Assembly (NCBI GenBank): GCA_037783545.1
Contig: JBBELK010000218.1
Coordinates: 620,001 to 684,000 of the forward strand
From: Henricia sp. BOLD:AAB3569
Taxonomy: Eukaryota; Echinodermata; Asteroidea; Spinulosida; Echinasteridae
Direction: 5' to 3'
DNA length: 64,000 nucleotides
Part shown: positions 57,624 through 64,000 of the stretch, piece after piece
Position numbering within the stretch: position 1 is the first letter of the stretch
How the letters are laid out: each line of letters opens with the position of its first letter
The notes under the pieces: generated by a model
What the model was told of the DNA's origin: nothing
The model's input: only the letters and a program-made list of their open reading frames with translations
Database searches by the model: none
Program-made: the position numbers and the translations under genes

Positions 57624-60600
57624 GTGAGTAAATACTTTATTTTTCTTAATTATTTTCATCTTTAATTTTCACTTGATCTGTTTGAAACATGTAGGCTACA
57701 ATCTACCACTGACCGGGACAAATTATCGAGTCTTCCATGTGTGCATGCATGATGAGCCGCCGGGAAACTCGTGTTGTCGGGTAGGTGGGTTTCGGCCTAG
57801 GCCTTGACTGTTGACTACATGTAGGCCTAGGTCCTACATGTAATATAGCCTAGCCTATATTAAGAAATTTTATAGTCCATCTATGTTTATAGAATAAAAC
57901 TAATTCGATTTGGGCCTTTGACAGTGCCATTTAAAATTGAAAATTTTACATGGTTCTCTGTCTTGCCTTCATTTGCAGAAAAATAATGCCTGCACTATAC
58001 TCTATAGGCCTAACAGTAACACCCTGCCTAAGCATTGCTTGCACGTACACGTGCAAAAATAGGCCACGTTTTTCCCGAACAACAGTAGACTTGGGGGCCA
58101 TTTCCACTAGTGACAGGTTCTGAGCGCGAGTTTGAAAAATGCATAGGCCTTGGTCTATATTTCATTTTTTTTACTGCCAAGTACGCCTAGTCTACGACAT
58201 TTACGAATCACGATTTTTCTTGTAGCAGCCAAAAAAGAGGGTTTAAAAATCCATTCTTGCCGTAGTTTATAAAGCGCGCAGCGCGCGAGGAGTGAGGCGC
58301 GCCCAGCTCGCGCGGTGCATTGCCCATACATGGTGCTGGGCCATCCAGGTGCCTCCGACAAAACCGCGCTCTAAAAAGTCCCGCGTAAAAATTAATAAAA
58401 ATCGGAAATTGGTTGACATGGTTGATGCTCTATTACTTTCATTATACATGTATTATAAAGTACCGTTTGACATTTCCTTCCCAATTCTAATGGTTTTCCC
58501 GCTTCTTTTGGCGTTTCCTTAAAAAAAACTCGTTGGATTGATTGTCTGTTTCCGTATCTGAACTTGGCGCGCTTTAATACCGAACCAAAACATGTAATTT
58601 TCCCGCGAAATTATTCTTTATTGTGCAGTAATTTTCCTGTAAGATCTGCGTTCTGTGTAAAAATCTCCTCCCTGCGTTGTTTCCAACATTTAAAAATATG
58701 TCCAAACGCGAACGTTTACAAAATTCTACATGTTTTAAAATATATGTTTTTAGATATTTCGCTGAGCTTTAAACAACATGTTGGCCACTGGCGGCTACGC
58801 AGCTGTTCGTGCGCCTTTTTCCACATTCTCAGCATCTAAAAGCGGAATTTGTATCTCAAGCAGTCTCAAGTCGCTGTTTGTCTTGCTGAAGCAGTTTTAG
58901 CCGTACAGATGTCAAAATACGGGAACTTTTTCTTGTGTCTTTGAATCCTTTAAAATAAAAAACGTTTCCCACCAAATAATTTTGTAAAAGTTGGTTAGGT
59001 TACAATTTCCCACTTTTTACCCTCCCCTGTCTTGTCCTGTCCCGTTTTGCTCCAGGTGTGTGAAGAACAGCGATGCGAAGAAGAGGTATTTCCTCTCTCC
59101 ATGAACTATTTAGACAGATTTCTTGCCGTTCAGCGGATAAAAAGAAGCCAATTTCAACTTCTGGGGGCCACCTGCATGTTCCTAGCTTCCAAATTAAAGG
59201 ACACCATACCGCTAACAGCAGAAAAACTCATTATTTATACGGACAATTCCATCACGCTGGATCAATTATTAGTAAGTATATTTCTCAAAAGTCAAATGGG
59301 GTAAACTTCGGGTCCAACTTTAACATTTACATGTACTTGTCTTTCAGGTTTATATTAATCGGTTATTCGATTAATTCGACAATTTAGGGGAGATGAAATT
59401 AATTTGTTTTTTTTTTTGGACTGGGGTGCACCTTCTGGTGGCCTCAACTGGCTTTCGATTTTAGGGCCAAGGGTGAAGGGATTTCTGCTCCTCGAATCTC
59501 TTTTCATCTCCGCCGGCGGATTTTGACAAGCGTTTGGAATGCCACTTGGGAATGCTCCGTTTCCTGTGGTCAATCCCAGATAAGAAAAGTCTTGAATACG
59601 TATTTAAATACAAAAGTCGGAAGCATTGGTTTTGCAGATGGCTTTGTTCGTTCCACATCTGCTGGCGCGATTGGTGGATACAAAATCCATGTTTTATCAT
59701 TGCAAATTTCGGCGATGATTGTATTTTGTCAACCAACTTCCTTTTTTGGGTCTTGGTTGCTAGTATTAAAGAACATACATGTACATCCACAAAGATTACG
59801 GTGATTACGAAGCCTAGCCAGGCCAGGCAAAGTACATGTGGGTGTACTTAAATTTCTCCAGTGTGACAACTTGATACATTTTGTCCTTTGATCGCATACT
59901 TTCGAATGTGGAACAAATTTGATACATTTTCTATGTTATGCTCCACTTGGACAGACAGTTCAATGTTGCGTCCGTTTCTAAATTTAGATACAGTCCCATG
60001 TCTAGTCTGTAGCTAGCTAGCTAGCTATGCAGAAGTTCGATCGGATGCGGATGCCGATGCATCGGAGAGAAACCGAGCTTTGGGTGGGTGGGTTAATTCT
60101 TGGACCAAAAAATTTAAATATTATTATTAGTTAACTTACCAATGTATTTAAATGTTAATCTTGCAAATGATACATTGGGCCTTTTTACAAATTTTTAAAC
60201 ACACAGGCATTGATTGGGTTGATGCATTTTTGAAGCTTTCATGGTTTATTTTAAAAGAAACATGCTGGTTTAATTGGGGACAATCTCGTCTGAACTCTAA
60301 ATGAGTTGGGCCAGAAAGCCTGACATTATGAAGCCCCCTCTTTCAACTTCTCACAAAACAGGGGATTAATGTTGAGCTTTTATTGCCTGTGTGAAAGGAG
60401 TAAATTTATCCTCACTGCAGTTAATCTCCATAACAATGAACCCATTGTATTTTGAACCAAACTGGATGGTGGAGGCCTTGTATGGTTGAAAAACGATTTG
60501 CATCAGCATTTCTGAAAGGGGCCATGATTATTGATTTTTATCAATGAAATCTATGCTATGAAACTACTCTACTCACTTACAGTGATAAAAATACTATATG

Positions 60601-62809
60601 GAGCTTCTTTTGAGAATTAAAACAGGATTGTGGGGGAGGGGGGTGCTGGTGAACGGATATGCGCCCTCACAGGCCAACTAGTGCCGACCTAATATAAATA
60701 TTACCAGCTCTGTAACAGCATTGCCCATATAGCCGTGCCTTTATAATTCTATACTTTTTTTCTATTTTTTTGCCGACAGCACCATGAATTTTATTTGCTG
60801 ACTGTACCATGCATTTGCAGAATGAAAAAATTATTGGGGAGTGTCACACCCCCCACACACCCCCACTATCTACGCTGCTGCACATCTGAATTTGTTTTAT
60901 TTTTATTTTTGTTAAATTAGTATCGTTAAAAAAAAAAATAAAAATGCAGCTGCATGTTTGTGTCTTAATTAAATTACTACAAATTTAGTTGTCAGTAAAA
61001 ACAGCCTGCTGCAAAACACCTCTGACACTGCAAATTAAACAAACATGAGGAATTCATATTGTCCTCAATGGGATTCGAACCCGAGACCTCCGGTAAACCT
61101 GGCAGATGCTCTATCAGCTGAGCTATGAGGCACAGTTGTGCAGGAAATTTACAGAGATCCCTAAATTTGCAGATTTTTTTCAGTTTTATTTACAAAATTT
61201 GTAATGGAAGTGCCTGTTGCATATACAGCAGAGCTATCTTTCACAAGGTACAAAAATAAAGTGAGAATTTTTCTCTCTCGGCTCCTCCCATTTTTCTCTC
61301 ATCCCATGTTCGGTTGTTTCATTTCAATCGTGATTACATTAGGCACTGTACCAAATATTGTTTCAACTTCATTACAAGATGGCAGTGCCCCTTGCTAATT
61401 TTCCTGAGACAAGTTTGCGGCAGATAATGTCGCAGCTTGTTCTGATTTCTGGTCCTTATAACTACATGTATTAGCATAATCTTGCTCAGTTGCTAGACTC
61501 ACTGACCTAACCAAAACCCCATTATGTGGTTTTCCTGTGGCCAAAAGTGTGTGGGAAAATTCAGTAGGTTGCACCACAATTTAAATTCCTCCTAGTTCAT
61601 CCAGTCCTTAGTCCATCTTGTGGTGATAACAGAAACCAATTTCTGGGAATGGAACTGTTTATAAACTTACAAGGGCGTGATTAATTGGGCATTTTGCAAC
61701 TATCCAATCTCGTCAAATCAGGGTCTAGTTTATTTCCTGTTGGAATATGCATGTGTTGATTATTGACAGGAAGAGGCAGGTTGTCATAAAACAAACAAAG
61801 TGCATCACCTTTGGTGTTAATTTGATAGCATTAAATTTTTGTTTGTGTAATTCTACATATAAACAGAAACAGACAAGCAATTTTTGGTGAGTTCATTGAG
61901 AATGGTTGCTCTGTTGTCAGGCATGGGCAGGGTTGAGGGTTGGGGGTTTTTCAGTATATATACTTTTGGCTAAACCTGGTGTATCAACCCAAATCAAAAT
62001 GTGCATGTGTTGAAAAAAATTGACCATTTTGGTTGACAAGCACTGAACAACTTTTGTCCTGCACTAGTGTGACAGTTAACTTTGCTTAAAACATTGGTTG
62101 GACTCGTTTCTATGAAACTTTTGGCTGACATGGTTTATGAACGGTTTTAAAAGAGAAGATCGGTTTTATCGTGCCGCTAAAACGGTAATTTAAGTTTTAA
62201 ACCACCTCAGAGAGTGGGTTTAGTGCTAAGTCTAAAGTTGTCAACATTGTTATGGTTCTACAAAGCGTAGAAGAAAAAAAATACTCTTTGTAGAACTGTG
62301 AAAATTTTGAAAATAGAAGCGGTTGCAGCAAAAACTGTGAACATTTTGAAAATAGAAGCGGTTGCAGCAATTTTGTTGGTGCTATGAAATAATGGTTAAA
62401 TTATGTAGAACGCGTCCAGTTTTCACCAGAGAAGTTAAAGGCACAGGCTCGTGAGCAATTAATACGCGCGGGCCAAACTCGTGCATGAATTTAGCGCGCG
62501 CACATTGCTGACGAGCCTGTGCCTTTAACACAAAATGTCTATTTCCAACAATAGTTATAAATTGTCAATTTATTTAGATTTTGAAACAATTTTGTTAACT
62601 TTCCTTTTTATTGTTGCCTCCTTCCCATATTTTTCTTTCTTCCCTCCAGCATTTTGAGTTGATTGTGCTTCGTAAATTAAAATGGGACATCTCTGCAATA
62701 ACGCCACATGACTTCCTGGAACAGATTCTACACAGACTACCCATCTCAAAGGAGTACGCGCAAAGACTAAGGCGACACGCTCAGACATTCATCGCCCTGT
62801 GCGCAACAG
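57411..62809 (+). CDS. ccnd: Cyclin D, exons 1-3 (partial; joins 57411-57623, 59056-59271, 62650-62809)
   Basis: D-type cyclin, the regulatory subunit of CDK4/6, which phosphorylates Rb-family proteins to permit G1-S entry; acts in the nucleus. The visible part is 196 residues plus one base. An Rb-binding LxCxE motif lies at residues 6-10 (LLCCE). The cyclin box begins about residue 55 with [20 protein letters not shown], continues through [15 protein letters not shown] and [18 protein letters not shown], and ends in view at [13 protein letters not shown]. Exon lengths (213, 216, 160) and phases (0, 0, 1) fit the vertebrate cyclin D layout. The ATG at 57411 is preferred because it places LxCxE at the N-terminus and has G at +4. 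The C-terminal exons, with the degradation site, lie beyond the window. Orthology to one vertebrate paralogue cannot be assigned. Confidence 0.95.
57624..59055 (+). other. Cyclin D intron 1 (1432 bp)
   Basis: GTGAGT donor and TTTTGCTCCAG acceptor. Contains a CpG-dense patch (58270-58320) and an E2F-like motif cluster (58495-58610). No repeat recognised elsewhere in it; TAGGCCTA words are frequent at 57770-58020. Confidence 0.85.
58495..58610. promoter_or_regulatory. Cluster of E2F-like sites in intron 1
   Basis: TTTCCCGC (58495-58502), TTTTGGCG (58506-58513), TTGGCGCGC (58564-58572) and the two-sided TTTCCCGCGAAA (58599-58610) lie within 116 bp. The first and last fit the E2F consensus TTTSSCGC exactly. 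A CpG-rich stretch with TATAAAGCGCGCAGCGCGCG (58267-58286) lies 200 bp to the left, so an internal promoter or enhancer is possible. No experimental evidence is available here. Confidence 0.4.
59056..59271 (+). other. ccnd: Cyclin D coding exon 2
   Basis: 72 codons, GTG to TTA, between CAG acceptor and GTAAGT donor (59272). It encodes residues 72-143, including the MNYLDRFL helix and the SKLK segment whose lysines in vertebrate cyclin D1 contact the kinase. 216 bp. Confidence 0.93.
61062..61134 (-). mobile_element. tRNA-derived SINE head in intron 2
   Basis: Minus strand: GTGCCTCATAGCTCAGCTGA then TAGAGCATCTGCC and GGTTCGAATCCC, a good B-box with an A-box one base off consensus. The acceptor stem pairs only partly (CCTCA/TGAGG). 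Related to the head at 8195. The tail-like TAGGCACTGTACCAAATATTG lies at 61342-61362 in plus orientation, so the arrangement is rearranged. Confidence 0.55.
62295..62371 (+). repeat. 39-bp tandem duplication
   Basis: Two units beginning ACTGTGAA and sharing TTTTGAAAATAGAAGCGGTT then GCAGCAA, with one clear substitution (AAATTT versus ACATTT). Confidence 0.85.
62439..62524. mobile_element. TTAA hairpin MITE, copy 4 (short), in intron 2
   Basis: TTAA at 62435-62438 and 62525-62528; the termini AGGCACAGGCTCGT and the complement match the 20718 copy. The hairpin tip is deleted, leaving 86 bp. Confidence 0.75.
62650..62809 (+). other. ccnd: Cyclin D coding exon 3
   Basis: Starts CAT after CCTCCAG and ends ACAG before GTAAAC (62810). 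53 codons plus one base, exit phase 1, 160 bp. It encodes residues 144-196, including [20 protein letters not shown]. Confidence 0.93.
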
Positions 62810-64000
62810 GTAAACATTTTTTTGGTCTTGAAAGAAATTGTTAACTTGTGAGCGTACAGGGCTCTTTTTTTGCGAAATTCCGAGGAAAGAAGACACAAGA
62901 TGATGCATCACGTTCTTCAGAAGTTATCGTTGAGGTGATTTTTATGGTTGTGCAAATCTGGTTGGAAAATTGATATTTACTTGACAGTCGGATATATGTA
63001 CATCTAAATTTGCCCAAGGTAAGTTGTCAAGTTAGCAGATTTCAGGCGAAATTCTGTGTTTTGTTTTTTTTATATAATTTTTTTAAACACACAAAAAAAC
63101 ACAAAACTGGCCACTAGAAACAGGCGGCCACTTCACAAAGGTTGCATGGGTGGCCACTATAAACAGGTGGCCTCTTTATCAAGGTGGCCTTATTAGCAAG
63201 TTTGACTGTATTAAACATTTTGGACCAATCACTTGGCCTCTTAATTGGTAGTTCCCTCCTGGTAAATCCTCATTAGCCAATCAGAATGCAGATTTCTTTG
63301 GCAAAGCCAGCCAACCACTCAGAGAGGACCCAGTCATAAAATAGCTGGTAAATGTCAATAGAGGGCTCTCTGCCCAGCAACAAGACCACCAATGGGCTGA
63401 GGGCATTGATCTGTATTGAGCCTGGTGTGAAGTGTCATATAATCACACATTGCATAATAGAATTGTAAATTGGTCTGAGGTATGTGATGCATTATTCCCC
63501 AAGACAAGTTACCAAGGCCTCCAGGGCAACAAGCAGTCTTTTGTCTTGCAAATTTCTTCCCAGCTGACTGAGGTAGTTAAGACCAGTGCCAACGAAATAC
63601 ATACATGTACAAAATGATTTATGCTGTGGCTTCTTGTACTATAACTTGTTATGCCTGTGTGGGCAGGGGTGCTTTGGAGAATAAGTTTAGAGCATTCTCT
63701 GAGCTCTTTGTGCTTCTGTCTGAATTGTGTAGGGGTACCATTTTTCTTTCTGATTTATTTACCAGTAGGTTTTTTTGTTACCCACAACTTCATCTATTAT
63801 GCTGCTTCAATTCCACTCTGCCATTCCACTCTGCCAATATGATTTGAAATGTTTCAACATTTTAATAAACCATTTGACTGGAAAAACCTTGGAGACGGTC
63901 CAAAGTTGTCAACAATTTCACGGTTCTACAAATATTTATTTCTCTTCTCATTATGGCAGTTGTCACGCTTCTGGTGGACATACAATGTAGTAAATATATT
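62810..64000 (+). other. Cyclin D intron 3 (start; continues beyond the window)
   Basis: GTAAAC donor. No further cyclin exon (FKF...MYPP-type segment) is visible before 64000. GTGGCCACTATAAACAGGTG-type words occur near 63110-63190. AAAGTTGTCAACA...GGTTCTACAAA appears near 63901 and near 62233, a short dispersed repeat. Confidence 0.75.

Larger units (their letters stand above)
59272..62649 (+). other. Cyclin D intron 2 (3378 bp)
   Basis: GTAAGT donor and TTCCCTCCAG acceptor. Contains a SINE (61062-61134), a 39-bp tandem duplication (62295-62371), a TTAA MITE (62439-62524) and a TAGCTAGCTAGCTAGC tract near 60010. Open frames within it are non-coding. Confidence 0.85.

Overview
Eukaryotic nuclear DNA, about 39-40% G+C by eye, low gene density, full of short non-coding transposons. 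The only gene I can establish is at the right end: exons 1-3 of a D-type cyclin on the + strand (57411-62809), with vertebrate-like exon lengths and phases and the last exons beyond the window. The protein, together with frequent ACATGTAC-type words and many terminal-inverted-repeat (TIR) elements, suggests a marine invertebrate deuterostome, most likely an echinoderm. This is an inference; no species-specific marker was identified.

Layout. Positions 1-57410 hold no gene I can defend. They are a mosaic of nested foldback/TIR elements, tRNA-derived SINE pieces, minisatellites and homopolymers, with plain A+T-rich DNA between. Landmarks: the tail of a TIR element (1-339); a hAT-like element with an exact 8-bp target duplication around a GAGTC minisatellite (3889-4736); an element nested inside another MITE (5143-5823); a 1.8-kb satellite whose 22-23-bp unit carries a pol III A-box on the minus strand (17963-19733); TIR elements each filled with its own repeated word (1-339, 22246-22844, 25536-26309, 27495-28068, 28931-29302, 35207-35700, 42770-43594, 46084-47084); and an inverted composite duplication (20714-21215 versus 42890-43781).

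The cyclin D locus. Exon 1 encodes the LxCxE Rb-binding motif and the start of the cyclin box, and exons 2-3 continue the box. Intron 1 (1432 bp) has a CpG-rich patch and a cluster of E2F-like sites, suggesting regulation by the Rb-E2F loop that cyclin D itself controls. Intron 2 (3378 bp) contains a SINE, a TTAA-flanked MITE and a 39-bp tandem duplication.

Nearly all long open frames left of 57 kb run through repeats and are not genes. Weak exceptions worth a search are an open frame at 52067-52396 with a remote p53-like look, a minus-strand frame at 50515-50745, and a frame at 45580-46041.
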